A DNA stretch of 64,000 nt from Pachyseris speciosa. Taxonomy: Eukaryota; Cnidaria; Anthozoa; Scleractinia; Pachyseridae. The notes beneath the pieces are model-generated. The model was not told the DNA's origin, made no database searches, and saw nothing but the letters and a program-made list of their open reading frames with translations. Position 1 is the first letter of the stretch. Each line of letters opens with the position of its first letter. The translations under genes and the position numbers were made by a program. This document shows positions 38,431 to 46,471 of this stretch, one piece after another. The stretch is from positions 82,501 through 146,500 of the forward strand of contig JAEMWC010000655.1 of the NCBI GenBank assembly GCA_016490735.1, written 5' to 3'.

Positions 38431-41400
38431 AACGTTTCATACATGAGCCCCCGGCTCGGGATATTGGGCAACCACTCCTCACGCTATCGAGCCTGAATTC
38501 AGTAATTGATTTGATTTGATTTGATTTGAAACGAGAAAGCCAATAATGAGATTTCGTGTTCACCTTGTTTTGTCAAAACCTTCAAAGATGTCACACCCGA
38601 GTTTAAAACACAAGCCAATGAGTAGAGGCCTTGGCAATTGCTTTACTGAGGTTTTCCACCGCTTATAACCATAACGCCATTTTATTTCAACAGTAAAATT
38701 GAACACAACGAAATCGAGTCAATTGGAAGCTCCTTGAGAAATCTGGGAAAGCTCAAAGATTTGTAAGTATTCTGCTCAATGAAAAGCTGAAAAATTCTTT
38801 TCACAGCAGCAGCAGTAGCAGACGCAGTAGCAGTAGCAGTCGTCGTCGTCGTAGTGGTGGTGGTGGTGGTGGTGGTAGTAGTAGTAGCAGAAGTAGTAAC
38901 TACAACATTTCTGCAAGTATAATCTATGAAAGATTTGAAGTAATTGAGGCTCTGAATAGTAACTGAAAAGTATTCAAAAGTACTTTTCTGAAATGGCGAT
39001 CATTATATCTTTTCTTCTCTGCTAATCCGTTCTTTCTATTCAACTTTACGTTGTAGAACTCTCAAAGGCAACAAAATACAGAGAGTTGAAAGTAGAACAT
39101 TTGAAGGTGTCACAAAACTGGAGACCCTGTGAGTAGATTCTACCTGTCAAGAGTAATGGTGTATTTTCCAGCAGAAGTAGCTAGAACAATTTGAGTACTG
39201 ACAGGTTGTGAATCCGTGACAACGGTCGGATGCTCTACGATTGAGTTCAGATCGAGAAATGTATAGGCAGGAACCAAGAGCGTACAACTCCCATACTAAG
39301 CCTACATCGCGGCATTTTTACAGACCGATCTATTTTTAGACTATCTTTTCACGTGAGAAAGGGCAAGGGACAGCAACGGCAACGAGAGCGCCACAAAACA
39401 ATAGCTTTATTGAGCGAAAGCAAAGTCTCTGGCACGTGCAGGTACTTGCGGCATGTCAGCGGTCATCGGAGCTCCTGCGGGAGTGTGATATTGGCGGGAA
39501 ATTCAAAAATAAGTTGGTCTGAGGAAACGCCGTGGCAGGAATATAGGGCAATTGTACGCTCCTGGGCTCCTGGTATAGGTCACTAAATAATCCAGTGAAG
39601 TCAGTATTGAATTCTCATGCATTGTTTATACCACTCTGTTTTTTCATTTTTTCATGTTGAGCCAGTGTAAGAATAACGTGAACTATCCTGTTCCACGCTC
39701 TCGGATTTTTGGGGCGAGCGAACAGCGAAACACGAAACAACGAGCTAAGAACGAGGGAAGAAAATCAACCCCTTTCCCTCCCCCAGCCCCGCTAAATTTT
39801 CTTTGCTCGTTCTCGCGTGCTCGGCCCACTGATATCTGAGAGCCCGGAACAGGTTAAACATGAACGTTGTAGACATGGGGGCGTCCAGTGTAAGACGTTT
39901 CTCGCAAAAACGGATTGCAGCACAGGTTTCACAAAACACTGCATTGGCCAGCGTAGGCACATTGCCCTTGAAATCCTACTAATAGACAACAGTTGAAGTG
40001 ACTCGATAGTTATAACCGCTGATTGTCTCGTTTACAGTGTAACTCAGTGACTGCCTTGTATCTTTGCAGGAATCTTGCCAAAAATGAAATTAGGTACATT
40101 GCAGATGACGTATTTGCACCATTTGAAATGATTAAATTTCTGTGAGTATACCGAACAATTGTTTTTAAAAAGTCCTCTTAACGCCTTTAATGCCACGAGC
40201 GTTCACCTGAGCTCTCAAGCTGAAGGATAATGTTATGTTTTGATTCTGCGCACGAAAAAAGTGGTGTTGATACTTATGCATAATAGTGTTGACCTAACGG
40301 CGGCTGTGAAAGAACTCAGGGTTTTTGTTCGATATTTCCTAAATAAATCAAGATTTGATGTTTCCCTTGAAATTACATTTTGTTGCTTTCGTATTTGTAT
40401 AATTACGGCAGAGAAGACAAATAAATGCTGTGTATGCGACTAGGATTTTCAAGGTTACACTAATAATTCAATTTCAATGTTAAATTTAACCATCACTTCG
40501 TTGAGCTAATAGTGAAAGATTACACCTGTCTATAGAGCGTTTTCAATCACATGACTACCGGCCATATTGATTTACTGCAACAAAAGAAAGTATTTCCAAA
40601 AAAAATAGAATTAAATTCCCAGAGGTTTAGTTTGGGACACCAACATGGCCGCCGTGACGCTCTATACAATTACTGATGACCTCATTATTGGCTTTGTTAT
40701 TAATTGTCAGTGTTGTTATCCGCAGGGACCTGAGCTACAATTCGTTTCCTGTGCTTCCGTCAAGAGGTCTCCAAACTCTGGAGACCCTGATTGTTCGAGA
40801 CAACAGAGAACTGACGGAAATACGAGCGGTAGACCTGCCAAAGATTCGACACGTGGAGGCACACTATCCATACCACTGCTGCGAGTTTCGAAAGGAGTCG
40901 AAACACAAAGAAAAGTCAACTGGAGAGGTGATGCTCAGCGAGACCAAAGACGTTTGGACATGGAACGAAGGAGAGGTGACTTGGCTCCGAAACAGTTACG
41001 ATGATAACTCGTCAGCACCGACGATCGATGATTTGTCGGGGTTCGGGTCGGGAGACGTGGATCCCTTCTGATTGGTGATGATATTGAGGAAGGCAGCTCG
41101 CAGGGCGAGGTTAAAATGACAATTCCAGGAGGTTCAGGTGTGATAGAGATAGAAGAGGAGGAGAACCGACAAGTTAAATGCACCCCCGAGCCAGCTGATC
41201 CTTTCTTCCCGTGCGAGGACCTCATGGATTCATCGCTGCTTCGAGTAGGAGTCTGGATCGTGTTCTTGCTCGCGTTGCTTGGCAATGCCACAGTCATCTT
41301 AATCACCATCACCCGCAGTTCCCGAATCGACGTTTCCAGATTTCTGATCTGCAACTTAGCGGTTGCGGATTTATGCATGGGAGTTTACCTTGGTCTGTTG

Positions 41401-42327
41401 GCCATTGTGGATGCGTCGACACGAGGGAACTTTAAGAGTTACGGTGTTGAGTGGCAGTTAAGCAGCGGCTGTAAGACGGCGGGGTTTCTCGCTGTATTGT
41501 CCAGTGAAACATCGGTGTACACCTTGACCGTCATCACAGTGGAAAGATACATTGCCATAACCCATGCGCTGGACGTCACCAAGAAAATGAGCTTGAAAAA
41601 AACTTCTGTGGTGATGGTCATTGGCTGGTGTTTTTCCTTGATCGCGGCAACGTTGCCTTTATTCGAGGTCAGCGATTACACCAAGTTCAGCGTCTGTCTG
41701 CCTTTTGAGACCGGGGATACGAAATCACTGGCTTACGTGACGTCGGTTCTTGTTCTCAACGGGTCAGCTTTCATCGTCATACTCACTTGTTATATAAAAA
41801 TTTACTGCGCTATTCGTGGCTCCAACGCGTGGAACACCAATGACTTTAGAACTGCCCAGCGCATGGCGCTTCTCATTTTCACAGACTTCACCTGCTGGGC
41901 GCCCATAACGTTCCTTTCTCTCACAGCGGCGTTCGGCGGTGACTTTGTCAGCCTGAAAGAGGCAAAAATATTTACGGTGTTCGTGTTTCCGCTAAACAGC
42001 TGTGCGAACCCATTCTTGTACGCAATCTTCACGAGTCAGTTCAAGAGAGACTGTATGTCGATTTTCCGAAAGGTGAAGACGTCTCAGATTCCCAAACTAA
42101 CCAGCTCAAGAAGAAAGTATTCAATTTCGAGCGCTGAAATGAGGCGGAACTCTCAAGTGAGCTCATCCAATGGACTCGAAGGAATGGTAGCGAAACTGCG
42201 AGGACGCGATTTTCGGCGAAATTCTCTTCCTGCTTCCCTGAGACTCATGACGATTAGACCATCAGCAAGCAACTCATTTAAGGCCGAGGAAAGAGACGTT
42301 GTTGTGGAAAGAGAAACTGTCCTTTAG
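10116..42327 (+). CDS. Leucine-rich-repeat GPCR (LGR), glycoprotein-hormone-receptor / LGR4-6 related, 18 exons
   Basis: An LGR receptor of the plasma membrane. Exon 1 gives a signal peptide and Cys-rich LRR N-cap. Exons 2-17 each encode one LRR of 21-24 residues. Exon 18 gives the last LRR, a YHCC hinge, the TPEP..PCEDLM pre-TM1 motif and seven helices. All 17 introns are GT-AG and phase 2, splitting the last Leu codon of each LRR, as in vertebrate FSH/LH/TSH receptor genes. About 17 LRRs is the count of LGR4/5/6, while the 7TM (ERY, FTDF..APITF, NSCANPFLYAIF) is closer to FSHR/LHCGR. Full length would be about 975-985 residues. Cnidarian LGRs of this size are known; the ligand is unknown. 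As sequenced, the ectodomain frame ends at TGA 41069-41071, whereas the 7TM runs in the -1 frame from 41032 to TAG 42325-42327. The gene is therefore broken, or a base is missing in the assembly. Confidence 0.9.
10310..11607 (+). other. LGR intron 1
   Basis: 1298 bp, donor GTAAGT, acceptor ATTTCAG. No other feature was recognised inside. Confidence 0.85.
11608..11679 (+). CDS. LGR exon 2: one LRR
   Basis: 72 bp encoding residues 66-89. It has the LDLSDN..I..L pattern, with F..L..L..L completing a 24-residue repeat. Acceptor ATTTCAG, donor GTAAGT at 11680. Confidence 0.92.
17093..17209. mobile_element. 117-bp palindromic MITE
   Basis: Arms 17093-17148 and 17155-17209 are near-perfect inverted repeats, beginning TCTATGGTTTATAGGCTGAT and its complement, with a 6-nt loop. 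Each arm carries GGTTTAT/ATAAACC pairs. No ORF. It lies inside LGR intron 2. Confidence 0.88.
18723..18906. mobile_element. 184-bp MITE with TA-flanked TIRs (mariner-like)
   Basis: The left end TATAAATCTACTAG pairs with the right end CTAGTAGATTTATA. The following GTCGTTC and CGAACG are also near-complementary. If the outer TA is the target duplication, this fits a Tc1/mariner-type non-autonomous element. The assignment is inference. Confidence 0.65.
20535..20818 (+). mobile_element. tRNA-derived SINE, family 1
   Basis: Pol III promoter-like boxes: box A TGGCGCAATGG at 20546-20556 and box B GGTTCGGGTCCC at 20577-20588. A body with TCTGCTCCG..GAGGTTTTTCTCCGGG follows, then a TTTGATTT tail and a (TTA)n run. 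The same family occurs at 38236 and, as a tail only, at 6422. Confidence 0.85.
20947..21022. repeat. (TTA)n microsatellite
   Basis: A near-continuous ATT/TTA repeat, probably the tail of another retroelement; no body was recognised upstream. Confidence 0.9.
23755..23778. repeat. (ATC)n microsatellite
   Basis: A short ATC triplet run in LGR intron 2. Confidence 0.85.
24736..25021. mobile_element. piggyBac-like MITE with TTAA target duplication
   Basis: Terminal inverted repeats of about 30 bp: the left starts CCCATAGTTAATAGAGGG, and the right ends CCCTCTATTAACTATGG. They continue inward as AAATGGTTA.GAA on both sides. The element is flanked by TTAA at 24732-24735 and 25022-25025. TTAA duplication plus C-rich TIR ends is the hallmark of piggyBac-type elements. 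At 286 bp with no transposase ORF, it is non-autonomous. Confidence 0.85.
27776..27990. repeat. Retroelement-like 3' fragment
   Basis: Contains an AATAATAATA run and then TATAGCGC..AAAGCGCTTTACA, an inverted AGCGCTTT pair. This form is common in 3' ends of invertebrate retroelements. The boundaries and family are uncertain. Confidence 0.35.
28500..28867 (+). mobile_element. tRNA-derived SINE, family 2
   Basis: Box A TGGTAGAGCAC at 28512-28522 and box B GGTTCAAACCC at 28547-28557 sit in a tRNA-like head ending CCGGACCA. About 290 bp of non-tRNA body follows, including AAAGGACGATAAACCGTAGG and GACGTTAAAGAACCC. The head does not fold into a complete tRNA acceptor stem, so this is not a tRNA gene. 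The body resembles the conserved core of widespread metazoan SINEs; the exact superfamily is not verified. Confidence 0.8.
29236..29263. repeat. G-rich tract
   Basis: Runs of G up to about 14 in LGR intron 2, potentially G-quadruplex-forming and liable to sequencing error. Confidence 0.85.
29465..29536 (+). CDS. LGR exon 3: one LRR
   Basis: 72 bp, residues 90-113, pattern NLEDNQLESLP..VFEGV..L. The Pro after the L..L block and the F at its usual place are typical. Acceptor CCCCAG, donor GTAAGT. Confidence 0.93.
29960..30022 (+). CDS. LGR exon 4: one short LRR
   Basis: 63 bp, residues 114-134, pattern DLKGNNFKTCP followed by a shortened convex side (21 residues). It is still in phase 2 and keeps frame. 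Acceptor TTTTTAG, donor GTAAGT. A short 78-bp intron follows. Confidence 0.9.
30101..30172 (+). CDS. LGR exon 5: one LRR
   Basis: 72 bp, residues 135-158, pattern TLTGNKMHTVP..VFKKT..I. Acceptor CTTTTCAG, donor GTAAGT. Confidence 0.92.
30744..30815 (+). CDS. LGR exon 6: one LRR
   Basis: 72 bp, residues 159-182, pattern WLAHNDLTEVP..ALKEL..L. Acceptor TTTTTAAG, donor GTGAGT. Confidence 0.92.
31472..31543 (+). CDS. LGR exon 7: one LRR
   Basis: 72 bp, residues 183-206, pattern NLDQNMIRVI..SSFQSL..L with an N-glycosylation site (NSS). Acceptor CTTTTCAG, donor GTACGT. Confidence 0.92.
31966..32037 (+). CDS. LGR exon 8: one LRR
   Basis: 72 bp, residues 207-230, pattern TLFNNGLTEVEDDGFHGL. Acceptor TTTACAG, donor GTAAGT. 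Confidence 0.92.
32892..32960 (+). CDS. LGR exon 9: one LRR (23 residues)
   Basis: 69 bp, residues 231-253, pattern TLRENNLSSVPVSLKHV. Acceptor TTGCTTAG, donor GTAAGT. Confidence 0.92.
33659..33730 (+). CDS. LGR exon 10: one LRR
   Basis: 72 bp, residues 254-277, pattern ELDRNPITRIPDYAFRGL, with NLT just after. Acceptor TTTTGCAG, donor GTAAGT. Confidence 0.93.
33890..34250. repeat. Degenerate TATAAGCCC-type repeat cluster in intron 10
   Basis: Motifs such as CTTATAAGCCCC, GTTATAGGCCC, GATATAAGCC and GTTATAAGTCC recur at least seven times, interrupted by a C-run near 34000 and an AT-rich stretch. Probably a dispersed repeat; class unknown. Confidence 0.55.
34870..34941 (+). CDS. LGR exon 11: one LRR
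   Basis: 72 bp, residues 278-301, pattern EFTWEKLSSVDHNAFAHL. The N of the LxxN ladder is replaced (TWEK), a less regular repeat near the middle of the solenoid. Acceptor TGTTTCAG, donor GTAAGT. Confidence 0.9.
35221..35286 (+). CDS. LGR exon 12: one LRR (22 residues)
   Basis: 66 bp, residues 302-323, pattern SLVSAKLDRFPNLTGTSALQ with an N-glycosylation site (NLT). Repeats of this shorter type are typical of the middle of LGR ectodomains. Acceptor CCTTTCAG, donor GTACGT. Confidence 0.92.
35582..35653 (+). CDS. LGR exon 13: one LRR
   Basis: 72 bp, residues 324-347, pattern TLTINEIKEMPEDLCLKQ. Donor GTAAGT at 35654 is followed at once by a long TA microsatellite. Confidence 0.9.
35659..35720. 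repeat. (TA)n microsatellite abutting a splice donor
   Basis: About 30 TA dinucleotides starting six bases inside LGR intron 13. Confidence 0.97.
36451..36516 (+). CDS. LGR exon 14: one LRR (22 residues)
   Basis: 66 bp, residues 348-369, pattern TLNFNRITRIPDLSDCSSLS. The IP.LS.C.SL pattern is common in LGR4/5/6 repeats. Acceptor TTGCACACAG, donor GTAAGT. Confidence 0.92.
37420..37987. mobile_element. 568-bp inverted-repeat element in LGR intron 14
   Basis: Outer arms: TAAAGTGTATATGACAG near 37428 and its complement near 37966-37983. The match continues inward through TTGCTTGAT, ACTTTACG, GCTGCTGAAT-type and AAATCGAAAAA blocks to TACGGAGCTGTGACGT at about 37590 and its complement near 37770. 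Arms are about 180 bp with scattered mismatches, and the centre is about 165 bp with no ORF. A G-run lies at 37863-37882. Probably a foldback or MITE-type DNA transposon. Confidence 0.8.
38236..38528 (+). mobile_element. tRNA-derived SINE, family 1
   Basis: Box A TGGCGCAGTAGTGAGAGC at 38248-38265 and box B GGTCGATTCCC at 38291-38301. The body shares TCTGCTCCGAGAGGTTTTTG and CCTCAAAAACCAACA with the SINE at 20535. It ends in a (TTGAT)n tail at 38507-38528. Located in LGR intron 14. Confidence 0.85.
38694..38762 (+). CDS. LGR exon 15: one LRR (23 residues)
   Basis: 69 bp, residues 370-392, pattern KIEHNEIESIGSSLRNL. Acceptor TTTCAACAG, donor GTAAGT. Confidence 0.9.
38803..38900. repeat. Compound triplet microsatellite (CAG/TAG/GTC/GTG)
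   Basis: Runs of GCA, GTA, GTC, GTG and GTA triplets in LGR intron 15, beginning about 40 bp after the exon 15 donor. Confidence 0.93.
39057..39128 (+). CDS. LGR exon 16: one LRR
   Basis: 72 bp, residues 393-416, pattern TLKGNKIQRVESRTFEGV. Acceptor TTACGTTGTAG (pyrimidine-poor), donor GTGAGT. Confidence 0.9.
40070..40141 (+). CDS. LGR exon 17: one LRR
   Basis: 72 bp, residues 417-440, pattern NLAKNEIRYIADDVFAPF. Acceptor CTTTGCAG, donor GTGAGT. Confidence 0.92.
40726..41071 (+). CDS. LGR exon 18, part 1: last LRR and hinge up to the frame break
   Basis: Residues 441-554. DLSYNSFPVLP gives the last LRR, and a longer cap region leads to YPYHCCEF, the conserved Cys-Cys of the LGR hinge. An acidic stretch follows with YDDNSS and TIDDLSGFGSGDVD; the Tyr-Asp pair could be a sulfation site, as in the hinge of hormone receptors. 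The frame then meets TGA at 41069-41071, before the second Cys cluster and TM1. Acceptor TTATCCGCAG. Confidence 0.85.
41032..42327 (+). CDS. LGR exon 18, part 2: hinge end and seven-transmembrane domain (-1 frame)
   Basis: Open from 41032 in the -1 frame; the first ATG is at 41116 (403 codons), but the true reading should come from the ectodomain. From the ATG: IEEEENRQVKC then TPEP..PFFPCEDLMD (residues about 22-37), the conserved pre-TM1 hinge of LGRs. TM1 starts about 43. TM2 has NLAVADL. TM3 ends with ERY. TM4 has MVIGW, TM5 VLVLNGSAF. TM6 has FTDFTCWAPITF, the hormone-receptor form instead of CWLP. TM7 NSCANPFLYAIF is followed by a Cys at FKRDC (palmitoylation candidate) and a Ser-rich tail of about 85 residues. 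Stop TAG at 42325. No AATAAA was seen in the next 660 bp. Confidence 0.9.
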   Translation, partial: FVGVRVGRRGSLLIGDDIEEGSSQGEVKMTIPGGSGVIEIEEEENRQVKCTPEPADPFFPCEDLMDSSLLRVGVWIVFLLALLGNATVILITITRSSRIDVSRFLICNLAVADLCMGVYLGLLAIVDASTRGNFKSYGVEWQLSSGCKTAGFLAVLSSETSVYTLTVITVERYIAITHALDVTKKMSLKKTSVVMVIGWCFSLIAATLPLFEVSDYTKFSVCLPFETGDTKSLAYVTSVLVLNGSAFIVILTCYIKIYCAIRGSNAWNTNDFRTAQRMALLIFTDFTCWAPITFLSLTAAFGGDFVSLKEAKIFTVFVFPLNSCANPFLYAIFTSQFKRDCMSIFRKVKTSQIPKLTSSRRKYSISSAEMRRNSQVSSSNGLEGMVAKLRGRDFRRNSLPASLRLMTIRPSASNSFKAEERDVVVERETVL

Positions 42328-42993
42328 CGGTTCCTTATCCGCTAACGATTGGTATAAATGATAGTGGTAATTGTCATTGGGTACTATGTACCTGATAAAA
42401 ATCAGGGTCCCAAGAAAAGACTAGGTCACTCCTGCGTTAGCAATGGTCATGGAGTTTAAGCTACGTGAATTAGTAGATCACTTTGTAACAGTTTCTTAAA
42501 ACACTTGGCGTATTTAAACTACCGATGAGCTCCACTGAAAGGGACGGCATTCGAGAAGTTACCACCATGTGTTCGCACTTGACCACCGTAAAATCCGAAT
42601 TTCATATTGCTCAGCGTTTTGCGGAATTAAGACGGCAATGAATATCCAAAGGACATACGTTTATCATATTTAACTACAGAATCTCATAAATTATATAAAT
42701 AGTTTTCCAGTTTATTTTTTCGTGGGGTGATCGAGTACATGGATAAGAATCGATCGACGGCAATTTTATTTTTTATTTCACCCATAGTCATATATTTGGA
42801 GAGATTATTTTTGTACATTTACTTTCAATGAAAGTAGTTTTACGAAAAATATGTAGCACATTAACCAACTGGTTTGTTTTTATTCGCTGTTAGACATTTA
42901 GAGGAAAGTGAAAACTAGGAGTGAAAACAAATTGCAAATGCTGGTGCCACTGCTCTACCTGCTGACAAGGGTGAAACTAAATTGAACTCTCTT
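42328..42993. other. LGR 3' flank
   Basis: AT-rich sequence between the LGR stop and the first array unit. It presumably holds the LGR 3' UTR. No canonical AATAAA was seen. Confidence 0.5.
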
Positions 42994-45228
42994 TGTTAAT
43001 TTCGTTTGACACGAAAAAAGTAAACCACGAGGGAGATAATCTTGAAAATTACACGCAAAATTGTCATGCATATTTATTTTTTATATTGTTAACCACAACT
43101 CACTGGAAGTTAAGGAGAAATATATTGTGTACTGAAAGGATCGAGGCATTATATCCACTGTTTACGAGTATTTCATTTCAGTTATCAAGACGGAGTAAAA
43201 GGTTCAAATTTTGCAAAAAGACGCACATATCGAAACAAAGCAAGCAAGAAAACCCCACCGCCCAGCGGCTTTAAAATTTTAGTCTTTCACTCCTGCTAGT
43301 GCAGGTTGGTTCACTTTTCATAAGAGATTATACGACTGGACTTTGAAGGCTTGCTTGTACTGTTTTAAAATATTTTAATTCACAGAGTCGGTATCAACTG
43401 AATTTTGTGGATGTATTTATGCCCAAATCTTCGAACTTATAAATACGTGTATTACATATGGTACTTTGTGTTCTGTAAGAAAATTATTTACATCACCTTA
43501 CACTGTTTTCAAAGGTACGTTGTTTAGTTTCAGCTTTCTTACACTGATGATTAACGTGTTTAAGACACTCAAAATCAAATCAATGCGGACTTTATTCCCT
43601 CAGTTTGCAAAAGTAGGAATCGAATACGTTGACTGACGTTACAAATGTATTAATGGCAGACTGCAAGCATTATCTTCATTTTATTTTTTTGCCCAATGCA
43701 AGAAAAGCGCCAGATGTCAGTTTAAGATGTCAGTGGGAGACCGATCGAATGAGTTCTCTCCACAGTCTTTGCTCTTCTATACGGTCCGGAAGTTTTTGCT
43801 GCCCGAGTAAAAAGTGAAAATTGCTTGCAGTCAAGGCTAATGCTCTTCCTTTCATTTTTTAGGTTGTACTCGCTTCAAAACACTCACAATAGCTTGTAAA
43901 TAGATTGGTACCTTTTCCCGTAACATGTAAATGTGGTTGTAAATAGAATAATAAACTGGGAATACTCGAGAAATATCCCGCGTGACTTGCTTTAATTCGT
44001 TTAAGTAAACTCCAACTTGTGTGAATGCGGGGACGGGGATGGGGAATTTAACAACCGCGAAGCGCCCAGGAAGGAAGAAAGGTGCGCATTCCGCGCTCGT
44101 TCCTCGCGGTTCATGGGCATTGGAGTCTTCGCGCTCCCTTCCCTTGAGTGACGCGCGAGGAGTCACGAATAAATTTTAAATAAAAGCCGCACTGATGACA
44201 AGCCTTGGCAAAATCAAACATCACAGTTTTGTTGAATTTCAACCTCATACGAACTCTTGTACTAGGCTTTAGTTGCCTGTGATGTCAATATTGAGCTAAG
44301 CCTTTCTCCAAAATTAACATTGGTGATATCCATATGGTACGGGCTTTTAAAGCCTTCTAAAAGCGCACAAAAACGGACTATGCAGGCGAAAAGCGCATGG
44401 CTTGACAATCGGTCAAACAGGTCGAATAAAAAATAAAAATAGAGGAATGTGTCCGAGAATTTCCATCTTTTCCGGAGACTTAACCAGTAGAACGAGCTGC
44501 ACAATTTGACTGATTTTTTTGGCTGATTTTCCGTGTTTCCTGTCGAGCTCTGCAGGCGAGGCGACGATCACTAAATACAAGTAATACACTGAATAAATGA
44601 TCTACAGTTGTTCGTCGAACTGATTTGTTGGTCATTTTTAAAGAGAAACCAGTAAATTAAGCTACTTTTGAGGACGTTTGTAAAATTTAGTTGAATCCAT
44701 GTGAATTACAATTTATACTCACGCTCAGTTTTTTTTATTCCCTCAGTTTGGCGATAAATTCTCAGTTGCATCAGCGTCATGCGTTAAGTCTTGACATTGT
44801 TCAGAAGTGACAGTATTGAAAAAAGAACTTGATTTTCCAGCTGTTCTGTTCAAGTTTGCACACCGTTTTCTGATAAAAATTAAATGCGCAAAATATATTT
44901 ATTTTACTGTTGTCGGAATCATCACACAATTGAAAACAAAGCATCAAACCCAACTTTGAATAATAAAGGCGATTAAACTACAGCTTCCATCTAGTTAACA
45001 TCCAACTTGTTTAACAAAGAATAATTTTAAAAAATCCTTCAACACAGAGAAATATAGTGAAATGAAATTTTTGTTAAATTGACCGCGTTAACGTTCTTCA
45101 TTCTCCGGTCAATGAGGAAAACAGTCGTCTTTTCCTATACCAAGGGACCGGATAATCCGAACTGCCGATCTTCCTCTAAAACCTCAAACGGGGTTTTTCC
45201 GTCGTTTTATCAGTTTTGATTATACCTA
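42994..45228. other. Array spacer 1
   Basis: About 2.2 kb homologous to the other spacers, so the duplicated unit begins upstream of the first gene. No gene is supported. Minus-strand frames that recur in all spacers are explained by the duplication itself. The proximal 300 bp is the type A promoter segment. Confidence 0.8.
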
Positions 45229-46245
45229 ATGGCACACGTTAATAGATCAATGCCTTCTTCCAGCGGCTTTCCTGACCGAGAAGTGGGAGAATGCAGTTAT
45301 AGAGAGACTTCTGTTTGGCGAAAGGAATACTTGACGGAGGGAACTTATAAAAATACAGTTGTTCAAGCCAGTGTTAACATGATCGCTATGTTTCCTACAG
45401 TTATGCTAAACGCGCTCATCATCTTTGCCGTGGCTACAAGGCGCCAGCTGCAAGCCACCTCCAACATTCTCCTGGCATGTCTCGCGACTGTAGATTTATT
45501 GACTGGACTGGTTGCTCACCCTCTGGGGATCGCGGTAGAAATAAAGCGAATCCTTAATGACGGACCATTCTGTGCTTTGGAAAAGGCACTTGTTGTAGTT
45601 GCTAATGGGTCCGCTTTTGCCTCCCTGAGTCATGTTGGGTTAATCAGCATGGATCGCTACATTGCTGTCAAACAACCCTTGAGGTACCGAGATATTGTCA
45701 CAAAAGGGAGAATAACAACCGCCATTCTTGTCTCCTGGGCTGTCACAGCGCTTGTGATGATTCAAGAAACGGTTTTGGCGGTCATAAACAATGGAACAGA
45801 AATTTACTCAATCTACATTAAAATCTCTGGTGTTACACTGTCTGTAACAGTCCTTCTTTTTATTATCGCCATCACGTTCTCATACAGCTACATTTTCAGA
45901 GAAGCACAGCGTCAGAAAAAACGTATTCAAAGTGAGCAACTGCCTTCTGAAGAGTTAAAAAGAATCAAGAAAGACAACAAGGCTGCCATCACTCTGACAG
46001 TCTTCCTGGCGGCCTCAGTTTTAACTTTTATGCCTGGAATAATAGCTAGTACTTCAATTGCGATCTCAGATAGCATCATAGAACCTAAAGATATGTGTGT
46101 TCTACTTGTTTGGCTAATAATGTCTACTCTATTGGGTTCTCTCTATAACCCTATTATCTTTTGTTGGCGAATGAAGAAGCTTCGCCGAGTTTTTCTTGAA
46201 ATTTTACATTTAAGACAGACTGAAAATAACCCGCACAAGCGATAG
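45229..46245 (+). CDS. Class A (rhodopsin-like) GPCR, array copy 1
   Basis: Intronless, 338 residues, seven helices, plasma membrane. N-terminus about 45 residues with NRS glycosylation site and Cys22. TM1 Asn61 (LNALIIF), TM2 Asp89 (ATVDLLTG), TM3 starts at Cys115 and ends MDRY (140-143) followed by IAVKQPLRY, TM4 Trp170, ECL2 NNGT, TM6 TFMP (Pro269) in place of CWLP, TM7 NPIIF (307-311) in place of NPxxY. No Cys in ECL2. The MDRYIAVKQPLRY and short loops resemble adenosine/melanocortin-type (MECA) receptors, and cnidarians have many such orphan genes. Ligand unknown. ATG at 45229 opens the conserved frame in all copies. The tail ends NNPHKR, shortened by a 2-bp insertion relative to copies 3 and 4. 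Carries Gln75 and Ala184. Confidence 0.93.
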   Translation: MAHVNRSMPSSSGFPDREVGECSYRETSVWRKEYLTEGTYKNTVVQASVNMIAMFPTVMLNALIIFAVATRRQLQATSNILLACLATVDLLTGLVAHPLGIAVEIKRILNDGPFCALEKALVVVANGSAFASLSHVGLISMDRYIAVKQPLRYRDIVTKGRITTAILVSWAVTALVMIQETVLAVINNGTEIYSIYIKISGVTLSVTVLLFIIAITFSYSYIFREAQRQKKRIQSEQLPSEELKRIKKDNKAAITLTVFLAASVLTFMPGIIASTSIAISDSIIEPKDMCVLLVWLIMSTLLGSLYNPIIFCWRMKKLRRVFLEILHLRQTENNPHKR

Positions 46246-46471
46246 AAATGCAGGTAATGGGGCAGCGTCGTTCTCTATTTGTGGCTGGGGATTTTGTGCA
46301 CCAGTGAGTGGTTCTGGTATCATGTAGACACATTCAAATTGAATAACATTACACCTGTTGATAACAACATTTTGAAAAAGCACTCTTCGTGGTTATATCA
46401 AACTGAAGTTTTGAAATTGTATAGTGGAACAACGCCACGTTTTAGTTGTTTGCTCAGTGACTTTGAAGTCC

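Noticed and set aside
41063..41071. Programmed ribosomal frameshift at CCC TTC TGA in the LGR hinge
   Set aside because: The needed shift is -1, but there is no X XXY YYZ slippery heptamer. A +1 shift, as at antizyme-type sites, meets TGA within three codons.
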